Assembly (NCBI GenBank): GCA_007120555.1
Contig: SKNL01000178.1
Coordinates: forward strand, 1 to 12,584
Reading direction: 5' to 3'
Source of the DNA: Balneolales bacterium
Lineage (GTDB): Bacteria > Bacteroidota > Rhodothermia > Balneolales > Natronogracilivirgulaceae
Length of the DNA: 12,584 nt
Of the stretch, positions 1 to 6,594 are shown piece by piece. A model generated the notes under the pieces. It ran no database searches. It saw nothing but the letters and a program-made list of their open reading frames with translations, and was not told the DNA's origin. Position 1 is the first letter of the stretch. Each line of letters opens with the position of its first letter. The translations under genes were made by a program, and so were the position numbers.

Positions 1-36
1 GGGGCTCGCTATGCGATTTTCTTGTCTTTCCATCCG

Positions 37-105
37 GTCAAAGAACATCCTGCTCGCTTTTCGCGGCAGACTTCAAATATACACCCTTTTGATTATCCTT
101 GTCAA
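37..105 (-). promoter_or_regulatory. Strong promoter and boxA-like leader of a probable rRNA operon running off the left edge
   Basis: On the minus strand a perfect TTGACA (105 to 100) is followed after 18 bp by TATATTTG (81 to 74), which fits both the sigma-70-like -10 and the Bacteroidota TAnnTTTG -7 element. An A/T-rich stretch at 106-124 could act as an UP element. About 28 nt downstream, GTTCTTTGAC (46 to 37) resembles the boxA antitermination element found in rRNA leaders. No protein start follows before the window ends at position 1. I infer that a 16S rRNA gene begins just beyond the left edge. Another stable-RNA operon is possible. Confidence 0.62.
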
Positions 106-126
106 ACTTTATTTTGAAAACAATCC

Positions 127-160
127 GGTGGCAGCACGTCCGCCTTCGCAAAAAGCCACC
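127..160 (-). terminator. Possible weak terminator hairpin after the regulator gene
   Basis: The inverted repeat GGTGGC (127-132) / GCCACC (155-160) encloses a 22-nt loop. It lies just downstream of the minus-strand regulator that stops at 181 and just upstream of the rRNA-type promoter. On the minus strand it is followed by GGATTGTTTTC, a poor U-tract. The large loop and weak tail make this tentative. Confidence 0.25.
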
Positions 161-180
161 AGGGGTATCTGGAATCGGGA

Positions 181-1581
181 TTAACGGACGCCAAGCTTTT
201 TCAGCTTGCTTTGCAGTGTCGTAGGTTTCATCCCGAGCAGGCGGGCCGCCCCATCCTCTCCATAGATTTTATCTCCCGTTTTCCGGAGGACTTTTTCCAG
301 GTATCTGCGGTTCATTTCGTCAAATGGCATCACTTCACCTGAAAGAAGATCTACACCGGCACCGGCTCCCATGTGTGATTTCCCGGGGGGATGGGCTCCC
401 TGTTCCGCGGCTGCCGGTTTCAGTACCTGTTCTGAGGCACTTCTGCGGTCATTGCTCCGTGCCGGCACCGGCTCCTGCAACATCAGCTGAAAGGACCCGG
501 ACGGAGATGAGAGGAGCGAACGCCGCATCACCTCCTGAAACTCGCGGAAGTTTCCGGTCCATGCATGACCGAGCAGCTGCTCAATCGCTGCATCGGGGAC
601 GTGCAGATCGCCCAGCTGCAAAACAGCGGCTGCAGCGCGCACCCAGCCCTCGGCAAGAATGCGCAAGTCATCTCGGCGCTGGGAAAGCGGGGGCAAGAGA
701 AGGGTCTCGAAGCTCAGGAAATAATACAGGTCCGGCGAAAATTCTCCTTGCTGCATCCGTTCTTCCAGCAAAAAGGATGTGGTTGCCAGTACCCTTGTGT
801 CCGCGCCCGCCCCCTGCCTGTCATGAAGCCAGCCCAGAAGCTTCGACTGGTTGGTTTCCGTAAGCATGCTGATCTCGATTATCAGCAAAACAAGAGCCTC
901 GTCAGCCGGCAGGGAACCAGCACGTGCGCGTTTGCCGCAGAGGCTGTCCACCACCCGATTCTGCTCTGATACAGGCATGGTCTCCAGATTCCACTCCATA
1001 CCACAGGCGCCATGAAGTTTTCCTGCCTGGAGCACCTGCCTGGCAAGCGTGCGCTTTCCGGTAGCACGTTCCCCGCGAAAGAGCAGGTGGACGTGCTGAT
1101 CGGCCAGCGCATCCACCTTGCGCATGAGCGCCTGCATCAGCGACGATTCTGCAATAAAACCGATATGCCGTTGGCCGGACACCGAATCTTCGGTGTCAGT
1201 TCCCGGGGATTCTCCCTTAACATGCTCCATGGAAACCGCTATAAACGGATGGGGGGCCGACTTGACCGTAAATATGCGGAATGCATAGTGAAAATCGTGT
1301 TCTCCGGCACGTTTTGAATGAAAACGACAGACCGGCTTCTGCCCGCCGTTGCCGTTCTTGCTCTGGTCCGCGATCTGATCCACCAGTCCCTCCACTTCTG
1401 CCTGAACCCTGGATCCTTCTGATTCCGATGCAAGCACGAATTCCTCCGGCTTGTAGCCGAGGACATTTCTTATGTGCGAATTTGCAAAAATAAGGTGTGC
1501 ATGCTGCTTTTCATCCACTCTGAAAATCAAAAAAAGACCTGGAATGTGGTCAAGCGCTTCCCGCCAGAAAGAGTTCGTCAT
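181..1581 (-). CDS. PAS / degenerate NtrC-type AAA+ / Fis-HTH regulator
   Basis: A 466-aa cytoplasmic DNA-binding regulator. An N-terminal PAS-like sensor (about residues 9-120) is followed by an AAA+ domain of the sigma-54 activator (bEBP) type (about 140-355), a linker rich in Ala, Ser and Pro, and a C-terminal Fis-type helix-turn-helix (about 420-466, with GAARLLG and TTLQSKLKKLG). The Walker A motif GERATGK (170-176) and the sensor II arginine in WTGNFREF (R346) remain. Other essentials are gone. No GAFTGA loop is present, and the region where it belongs is shortened. The Walker B aspartate is Ile235, with only E236 kept. The paired arginine fingers of the usual FRxDLYYRL are Ser282 and Phe288. 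By family knowledge such a protein should not remodel sigma-54 holoenzyme; a TyrR-like or ATPase-independent repressor/activator role is my inference. The ATG at 1579-1581 has no Shine-Dalgarno sequence. The gene stands alone, reading toward the probable rRNA operon. Confidence 0.85.
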   Translation of the reverse strand: MTNSFWREALDHIPGLFLIFRVDEKQHAHLIFANSHIRNVLGYKPEEFVLASESEGSRVQAEVEGLVDQIADQSKNGNGGQKPVCRFHSKRAGEHDFHYAFRIFTVKSAPHPFIAVSMEHVKGESPGTDTEDSVSGQRHIGFIAESSLMQALMRKVDALADQHVHLLFRGERATGKRTLARQVLQAGKLHGACGMEWNLETMPVSEQNRVVDSLCGKRARAGSLPADEALVLLIIEISMLTETNQSKLLGWLHDRQGAGADTRVLATTSFLLEERMQQGEFSPDLYYFLSFETLLLPPLSQRRDDLRILAEGWVRAAAAVLQLGDLHVPDAAIEQLLGHAWTGNFREFQEVMRRSLLSSPSGSFQLMLQEPVPARSNDRRSASEQVLKPAAAEQGAHPPGKSHMGAGAGVDLLSGEVMPFDEMNRRYLEKVLRKTGDKIYGEDGAARLLGMKPTTLQSKLKKLGVR

Positions 1582-1942
1582 AATAATTCGGATCTGTATG
1601 TTTGCCGTCCACGGTACAACGAAATATCGTCACCAACGATACTGATTCCAACGCTTTCATACAACGCGGGACAAGAATTTTTTTTGGGGCCGGATGGCGT
1701 CCGGCAGGCAGGCATGAGCGACCGCACCCAGCGGCAAACGGCCACCGTCCCCCGGAATCTAATGCCGGTCCCATGCGTTTGGGAAGATGAAGCAATACCA
1801 GCAAACCGCCGATATATTCCCATCAATTCGCATTCGTTCCTTAATTAACATTCATTCCTGATCCGATTAACGTTTCTATCCTGAATGACTCGCAATCTCT
1901 TCCTGGCTGACTCACAATCCTTTCACCCTCAACAGCAAAGCA
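1582..1942. other. Divergent intergenic region between the PAS/AAA+ regulator and the TetR-like gene
   Basis: This 361-bp stretch separates two divergent starts and should hold both promoters. I see no convincing gene. It contains a CCGGA/TCCGG hairpin at 1690-1704, which is preceded rather than followed by a T-run on the plus strand, so it is not a terminator. A pair of direct repeats lies near the right end (listed separately). I could not assign a confident promoter to either gene. Confidence 0.6.
1886..1919 (+). repeat. Two TGACTCRCAATC direct repeats, 22 bp apart, upstream of the TetR-like gene
   Basis: TGACTCGCAATC (1886-1897) and TGACTCACAATC (1908-1919) match at 11 of 12 positions. 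Their starts are exactly 22 bp apart, about two helical turns, and the second ends 23 bp before the ATG at 1943. Spacing and place suit a regulator binding site, possibly for autoregulation. No regulator is shown to bind here. Confidence 0.4.
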
Positions 1943-2710
1943 ATGGCACAAAAAACCGAACACACCTCAAGTCATGAGAACGGCAATGGACAGTCCGCAG
2001 CGGAAGCCGGCCGGTTGCAACCGGCGGTGGCAGTCCGGGTCGGCATGGATGAATCATCCGCCCGGCTGGCAGAAAAACTGTTCCGTGTCGGGCAGCGCGA
2101 TTATACGCGTCTTGATCTCACTGATCTGTCTCAAATCACCCGCACACCGCTGAACGAGATCCGCAGCCATTTCCAGAGTACCGACGAGTGGATTGACGCA
2201 TGTTATTGTCATATGGTGGACCAGTACCGGATCATGACCGATGCGATTCCCGATTTTGAGGACTATACGGTCGGCGAAAAGCTGCTCAACTTTTTTCTGA
2301 CCAGCATGGACATGATGCGCGATCAGGAACCTTTTGTCCGCAGCACATACCATCCGTTTATCCTGGATCGTTTCACATCCACCCGTTTCGAACACTCGGT
2401 GGCACGGCTGTTCCGTCAGTTCACCGAGTCGGACAACCGTATTGCGTTTTCGCACCAGCTGCTTCTTGTCTCCCCGGTCTACACCTGGTGGAGCCGCGAA
2501 TATCTGCACATGACCGGCTACTGGCTGACGCATCCGGATTCCGAACCGGAAGTCATGGCGCTGGCGGAAAAAACCGTCAGCCTCCTGAATGAAATGCTCT
2601 ACAACGGGGTTATCGACAACACGCTGGACCTTGGAAAATACCTGGTGCAAAACGGATTTGTCTCCATATGGACGCCCGTTTCCGTATTCCAAAAGTTTCT
2701 GAGGTTCTGA
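1943..2710 (+). CDS. TetR/AcrR-like transcriptional regulator paired with an ABC1 kinase
   Basis: A 255-aa protein. The first 34 residues are polar and low in complexity (NGNG, Ala/Gly-rich). Residues about 38-90 look like a diverged TetR helix-turn-helix: an ARLAEKLFRVG helix, then DLSQITRTPLNEIRSHF, then STDEWIDA, matching the family pattern of recognition helix, aromatic-Phe and Lys/Asp-Glu-Leu. The usual Gly of the turn is missing. The remainder is mostly helical and aromatic-rich, as expected of a TetR ligand-binding and dimerisation domain; its ligand cannot be told. A second in-frame ATG at 2045 (residue 35) would give a more compact protein starting at the domain, so the first start is uncertain. 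The gene is followed in the same direction by the ABC1-family kinase after 122 bp of repeats, and I infer a functional pair. The last codons and the stop already lie in the repeat array. Confidence 0.72.
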   Translation: MAQKTEHTSSHENGNGQSAAEAGRLQPAVAVRVGMDESSARLAEKLFRVGQRDYTRLDLTDLSQITRTPLNEIRSHFQSTDEWIDACYCHMVDQYRIMTDAIPDFEDYTVGEKLLNFFLTSMDMMRDQEPFVRSTYHPFILDRFTSTRFEHSVARLFRQFTESDNRIAFSHQLLLVSPVYTWWSREYLHMTGYWLTHPDSEPEVMALAEKTVSLLNEMLYNGVIDNTLDLGKYLVQNGFVSIWTPVSVFQKFLRF

Positions 2711-2809
2711 GTTTCTCAGATTATGAGGATCTGAGGTTTCTCAGGTTTTGAGTTTTTTAGTTTCTGAGATTCTTAGGTTTCTGAGTTTCTGAAATTTCAG
2801 GATTATGAA
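2696..2809 (+). repeat. Array of about 14 degenerate 8-bp repeats, consensus (T/G)TTCTGAG
   Basis: From 2696 the sequence can be read as consecutive 7-9 bp units, mostly exactly 8 bp: TTTCTGAG, GTTCTGAG, TTTCTCAG, ATTATGAG, GATCTGAG, and so on, to about 2809. The TetR-like gene ends inside it, with its TGA at 2708-2710 in unit 2. Units with CTCAG are reverse complements of CTGAG, so RNA could fold into small hairpins such as TCTGAG-TTT-CTCAGA (2706-2720) and CTGAG-GTTT-CTCAG (2731-2744). It fills nearly all of the gap before the kinase gene. Confidence 0.8.
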
Positions 2810-2821
2810 TGAATTTACATA

Positions 2822-2849
2822 AGTGAGTTTCCATGAGTGAGTTTCCATC
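2822..2849 (+). repeat. 14-bp tandem duplication across the kinase start codon
   Basis: AGTGAGTTTCCATG (2822-2835) is directly followed by AGTGAGTTTCCATC (2836-2849), with 13 of 14 bases matching. The ATG of the kinase (2833-2835) is the end of the first copy, so the second copy encodes its first residues. An in-frame TGA at 2824-2826 excludes an earlier start. Confidence 0.85.
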
Positions 2850-4146
2850 ATCCCGTTTTGAACGCAGCGCCCGCATCGCGCGGACAGGGTTGCGGGTCGG
2901 CACCAACTATGCGCTGCACCATCTCAAGAACCGCTTCAATGGCAACGGCGCCAGTGACAAGCATCGAAGCGAGCTGCACACCAGCAACGCCCGCTATCTC
3001 TATGACGAGTTTTCAAAACTCCGCGGCACGGCGCTGAAACTGGCCCAAACGCTCAGTCTGGATCACGGGCTGCTCCCCGAGGAATTTGTGGATGTGATGT
3101 CCCAGGCACAGTACCGGGTCCCGCCCATCAGCCGGGCCCTGGTGCGGCAGATCATCAAGGACGAACTGGGCAGCTATCCGGAAGACATTTTTGCGGAGTT
3201 CCGTTCCGAGGCTTCGGCGGCAGCATCCATCGGACAGGTGCATGAAGCGGTGCTGCGGGACGGCCGGACTGTGATGGTCAAAATCCAGTATCCCAATGTG
3301 CGGGTCAGTATCGGTTCGGACCTGAGTATGGCCAAGCTGGTATTCCGCGGGATGGTCAAAAGCGACAAGACGGATGCCTATTTCGGGGAAGTGTACGACA
3401 AGATGATGGAAGAGACCGATTATCTTCACGAAGGGGAACAGATTGCGCAATTCCGGGAAAGGTACGGCGACAGCAGGTTCTGGATTCCGGAATATCTGCC
3501 GGAATATTCCAGCTCCTCGGTCCTGACAATGACCCGGCTGACCGGTGAGCACATCGGCGAGTTTCTGGCGCGCGATCCGCGGCCGGAAGAGCGGAACCGT
3601 TACGGCCAGCTTTTGTGGGATTTCTTCCACGCCCAGATCAACGACACCCGCACGCTGCATGCCGACGCGCACCCGGGCAACTACATGCTCTCCGGTGACG
3701 GGCGGCTCGGCGTACTTGATTTTGGCTGCATCAAGGTGTGTCCGGCCGGGTTTTTCAGGGATTATGTTTCCCTGCTTCCCCTTCATCTGGGCAGTGACCC
3801 CGGCGTGCTGCGGGAGCTGTACACCCGTCTCGGTCTGCTGGATGCGCATTCCCGTGATCCCGAATATGAAGAGTCCTTTTTCAAGCTTTGCAAGACCTTT
3901 GGCGACCTTGTGATATCGCCATACCGCACCCATGCCTTCGATTTCGGTGATGAAAGCTTCCGTCACGCATACCGGGAACTGGTCAGGGAAGCCGCCTCGC
4001 AGCCGGAGCCGCGCGGCACCCATCATTTCATTTACGTCACGCGCGCGCACATCGGGTTATACCGCATGCTCATGCAGCTTGGCGCCATCATTGATCCGCG
4101 TGAGGGAAAAAAGCAGGTGTTTGGATGGTGGGAGCAGCAACGGTAG
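2833..4146 (+). CDS. ABC1/UbiB (AarF) family atypical kinase
   Basis: A 437-aa protein-kinase-like ATPase of the ABC1/ADCK/UbiB family, whose members support quinone or isoprenoid lipid metabolism; the substrate here is unknown. The core motifs are complete: Ala-rich nucleotide loop AAASIGQVH (129-137), catalytic-type lysine in VMVKIQYP (K150), the family ExD motif E194-T-D196, catalytic loop HADAHPGN (276-283) and metal-binding DFG (296-298). The N-terminal KxGQ signature appears as KLAQ (69-72), Gly to Ala; I recall this variant from Bacteroidota relatives, so it is probably a subfamily trait. No membrane helix is evident, unlike UbiB. The start is fixed by an in-frame stop nine bases upstream. 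The stop codon lies in a 39-bp repeat. A TetR-like gene precedes it in the same direction, which suggests the regulator controls the kinase. Confidence 0.9.
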   Translation: MSEFPSSRFERSARIARTGLRVGTNYALHHLKNRFNGNGASDKHRSELHTSNARYLYDEFSKLRGTALKLAQTLSLDHGLLPEEFVDVMSQAQYRVPPISRALVRQIIKDELGSYPEDIFAEFRSEASAAASIGQVHEAVLRDGRTVMVKIQYPNVRVSIGSDLSMAKLVFRGMVKSDKTDAYFGEVYDKMMEETDYLHEGEQIAQFRERYGDSRFWIPEYLPEYSSSSVLTMTRLTGEHIGEFLARDPRPEERNRYGQLLWDFFHAQINDTRTLHADAHPGNYMLSGDGRLGVLDFGCIKVCPAGFFRDYVSLLPLHLGSDPGVLRELYTRLGLLDAHSRDPEYEESFFKLCKTFGDLVISPYRTHAFDFGDESFRHAYRELVREAASQPEPRGTHHFIYVTRAHIGLYRMLMQLGAIIDPREGKKQVFGWWEQQR

Positions 4147-4237
4147 CAGCGGTAACGGCGGCAACGGTAACGGCAGCAACGGTAGCAGTGGTAACGGCGG
4201 CAACGGTAACGGCAGCAACGGCAGCAGTGGTAACGGC
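4142..4237 (+). repeat. 39-bp minisatellite overlapping the kinase stop codon
   Basis: Two tandem 39-bp units (4142-4180 and 4181-4219) differ at one base. A third copy matches for about 18 bases (4220-4237) and then decays to about 4270. The units are built from GGTAAC, GGCAAC and GGCAGC words. The kinase TAG (4144-4146) is the second triplet boundary inside unit 1. In the next forward frame the array would encode a Gly/Asn/Ser-rich tail without stops, but that frame does not belong to the kinase. Confidence 0.9.
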
Positions 4238-4265
4238 AGTTGCGATAACGGCGGCGGCAGAGGCA

Positions 4266-4303
4266 GCTGAGGTGGTTGCAGCAACAAAAAACGCCGACTC
4301 AGC
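4266..4303. other. Inverted repeat in the convergent kinase/bacilliredoxin gap
   Basis: GCTGAG (4266-4271) and CTCAGC (4298-4303) are perfect complements around a 26-nt loop, which itself contains GTTGCAGCAAC (4275-4285). It lies between the ends of two converging genes, where a bidirectional terminator would be expected, but neither strand has a U-tract after it. Its function is uncertain. Confidence 0.25.
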
Positions 4304-4307
4304 CGGT

Positions 4308-4739
4308 TTACGGGCTGCAGAACGTGTCGAAAATCATCACAATATCGTCCGAGACTTCCTGTGCCGTGCGGCCTTCAATACGATGACGTGGAATCATGGC
4401 TTTTATCTCCCCATCCACAAAAAAGGCGAATGCAGGTGAAGAGGGCGGGAAATCGCTGAAATACTCCCGTGCCCTGGCCGTTGCTTCCTTGTCCTGTCCT
4501 GCAAAAACCGTGTACACATTGTCCGGTTTTTTGGAGTGGCCCATGGCAAGCCTGAGTCCGGGACGTGCGTTGCCTGCGGCACATCCGCACACGGAGTTGA
4601 TCGCAAGGAGCATGGTTCCCTTGGCATCGGTGAAAACATGGTCCACCTCATCCGGAGCAGTCAGCTCCTTAACACCAAGATCCGTAAGTTCTTTTCTCAT
4701 CCAGGACGTATCAGGTCCGATTCCATAACCGAATTGCAT
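4308..4739 (-). CDS. BrxA/BrxB-family bacilliredoxin (YphP/YqiW, DUF1094)
   Basis: A 143-aa thioredoxin-fold protein, the normal family length. The active-site motif Cys51-Gly-Cys53 sits in SVCGCAAGNARP, the hallmark of bacilliredoxins. Other conserved blocks are TVFAGQDKEAT, REYFSDFPPSSPAFAFF and IPRHRIEGR, and a cysteine near the C-terminus (C141) matches the usual terminal Cys. These cytoplasmic proteins remove bacillithiol from oxidised protein thiols. A bacillithiol-using host is inferred, since no bsh genes are in the window. The ATG (4737-4739) is 113 bp from the divergent lipoprotein start, and the gene converges on the kinase. The middle of the window also carries superoxide dismutase and transhydrogenase genes, which suits a redox role. 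Confidence 0.93.
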   Translation of the reverse strand: MQFGYGIGPDTSWMRKELTDLGVKELTAPDEVDHVFTDAKGTMLLAINSVCGCAAGNARPGLRLAMGHSKKPDNVYTVFAGQDKEATARAREYFSDFPPSSPAFAFFVDGEIKAMIPRHRIEGRTAQEVSDDIVMIFDTFCSP

Positions 4740-4852
4740 AATTCCGATCTCTTTTTACGTTGAAGTTTACAGTTACTATTTGGATTATGTGCACAGTACA
4801 ACGCTGGACAGGTGCAAATGCATATCCGGCACGTACAAAAAAACTTTGTAAG
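4740..4852. other. Divergent promoter region between bacilliredoxin and lipoprotein
   Basis: This 113-bp gap must hold promoters for both genes. AAACTTTG (about 4841-4848) and TATTTGG (about 4777-4783) resemble the TAnnTTTG -7 element on the plus strand, but I could not pair either with a convincing -33 element. The open frame runs upstream to an ATG at 4760 in this stretch; that extension lacks any signal-peptide character. Confidence 0.35.
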
Positions 4853-5704
4853 ATGAAATATTTTCGAACGTTAGCGTTGCTTATTGCTCCATTTTTCCTG
4901 GTTCTTTCCTGCTCTTCAACAACGAAAGTGGCCAGTCAGTTCAACACACCGGAAACATCCGGTCAATCTTTCCATCTGGAATCCCTCACACGGACGGCAG
5001 AACGGACATTTGTGGATGATCTTGTCTTTTATGTCTCCAATGACGAGACCCATCTCTATGTGCTGGTGGACTTCCTGAGCAGCCGCCGGTACCAGCATGC
5101 CCGGGAGTTCGGGTTCACGTTATATATAGATGGCAGCAACTCTGCCAAACGCTCCTTCGGTGTGACGTATCCGTCGGGCATCTACTATCAGCTTGGCAAC
5201 TTTCCGGGCGCACAGCAGGGATATCTTGATGAGCCAAACTGGAGCAATTTCCCGGAAAACCGGTCCATAAAAGAGGCTGCGGAACGAAACAGCAGGCAAA
5301 ACGCACTTCTGGTTCAGCGGACAAGCCGCCGGGACCCGATGCAACCGTTTCCTTTTCCCGTAGCCCAACTGAGCGCCCAGAGCCTCATGCTGCATCTGGA
5401 TGACGATGAACGATCGGGCAGGATCTCCTTTGCCATTCCGCTTCAAACCAGATCCACAAGCCAGTTCTCCCCTGATATCACACCGGGGGAAACCATTGAT
5501 ATCGGCTTTGAGATAGATCCGGTACGCCTGCTTGACATGGATGTCCGTGGCACCGCCCCTCTTATCTCAAGTGAGACAGCCAGTGGACGGACGCGCACCG
5601 ATACCGGCCAGGAAGATCGTGAGCGGGTCAACCGCCTGCTCAGGCGCATGGGCGACCCGTATGAACAATGGGTGGAAGTCACACTGGGCACTCCGCCTGA
5701 ATGA
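4853..5704 (+). CDS. Lipoprotein of unknown function with a beta-rich domain
   Basis: I chose the ATG at 4853, giving 283 aa, because it starts a clean lipoprotein signal: MKYFR, a hydrophobic stretch, then lipobox VLSC with Cys20 as the lipidated residue. The ATG at 4760 would bury this signal behind 31 extra residues. The mature protein should be anchored in the outer or inner membrane. Residues about 55-120 (DDLVFYVSNDETHLYVLVDF ... FTLYIDG ... FGVTYPSGIYY) form alternating hydrophobic strands. They recall a family of uncharacterised Bacteroidota/Chlorobi proteins with a CBM9- or DOMON-like beta sandwich (from memory, unconfirmed). A charged linker near 250-270 precedes the C-terminal YEQWVEVTLG strand. 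No catalytic motif is visible and I assign no function. It is divergent from the bacilliredoxin and convergent with superoxide dismutase. Confidence 0.85.
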   Translation: MKYFRTLALLIAPFFLVLSCSSTTKVASQFNTPETSGQSFHLESLTRTAERTFVDDLVFYVSNDETHLYVLVDFLSSRRYQHAREFGFTLYIDGSNSAKRSFGVTYPSGIYYQLGNFPGAQQGYLDEPNWSNFPENRSIKEAAERNSRQNALLVQRTSRRDPMQPFPFPVAQLSAQSLMLHLDDDERSGRISFAIPLQTRSTSQFSPDITPGETIDIGFEIDPVRLLDMDVRGTAPLISSETASGRTRTDTGQEDRERVNRLLRRMGDPYEQWVEVTLGTPPE

Positions 5705-5714
5705 TGTATGGGAG

Positions 5715-5754
5715 TCTGATGCACGCGCTCCGTCACGCGGAGGCGCACATCAGA
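5715..5754. terminator. Hairpin between convergent lipoprotein and superoxide dismutase genes
   Basis: TCTGATG (5715-5721) pairs with CATCAGA (5748-5754). Inside, CGC and CTCCG pair with GCG and CGGAG around a short loop, giving about 15 bp with two mismatches and a bulge. It starts 10 bp after the lipoprotein stop and lies 49 bp beyond the end of the sod gene. There is no U-tract on either strand, so it may be a stabiliser or an atypical bidirectional terminator. Confidence 0.5.
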
Positions 5755-5802
5755 TTCTGACGGTCATCATGTTGTGCCCGGCATTGCCGCATTTGCGATA
5801 AT

Positions 5803-6414
<612 letters not shown>

Positions 6415-6594
6415 GTTATACCTCTGTCGATTTTATTTTAATGTACTTGTTTGTTTCGTTAGCAATCGATGTCGTTCACTTATACTGTAACAGCATGCAT
6501 CCGGAAATAATTTCTGTCATGAAGGGAATTTCATGCTATCTTGTTGACAGCACTTGTTGTCGCTAAAAACTGTAGAATCAATACGGATGGAAAC
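6415..6594. promoter_or_regulatory. Divergent sod/sth control region with an operator-like dyad
   Basis: On the plus strand TATCTTG (6537-6543) resembles the Bacteroidota -7 element and would start the sth transcript about 45 bp before its ATG. Directly upstream lies the perfect dyad CATGAA-GGGAAT-TTCATG (6518-6535), ending one base before the -7 element, where a repressor or activator could act. Similar TATCTT words sit before the response regulator and the tRNA gene. On the minus strand the sod gene has a Shine-Dalgarno sequence but no promoter I can name with confidence. Confidence 0.4.

Noticed and set aside
1690..1704. CCGGA/TCCGG hairpin with a nearby T-run as a terminator
   Set aside because: The T-run precedes the hairpin on the plus strand and becomes an A-run on the minus strand.
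1578..1826. An 82-codon minus-strand frame whose stop overlaps the ATG of the PAS/AAA+ regulator
   Set aside because: The overlap hints at coupling, but the peptide has no recognisable domain and looks like noise rich in Arg, Ser and Pro.
3013..4050. A 345-codon open frame antisense to the ABC1 kinase
   Set aside because: The plus strand encodes a complete kinase with all motifs; the antisense frame follows from codon bias and matches nothing I recognise.
3932..4270. Frame ending in a Gly/Asn/Ser-rich tail, as if the kinase were longer
   Set aside because: Before 4125 this frame is only a shadow of the kinase, which ends properly with its own stop; no frameshift signal is visible.
4142..4270. 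Possible CRISPR-like array
   Set aside because: The 39-bp units abut directly with no unique spacers, so it is a tandem minisatellite.
4125..4439. Ala/Thr/Val-rich frame over the minisatellite
   Set aside because: It is the repeat read in another frame and then runs antisense through the bacilliredoxin gene.
4760..4852. Upstream start (ATG 4760) for the lipoprotein
   Set aside because: It would place 31 residues before a clear lipoprotein signal peptide.
6541..6594. TTG start for the transhydrogenase
   Set aside because: It overlaps the probable -7 element and adds residues before the FAD-binding strand; the ATG at 6595 has a ribosome-binding sequence.
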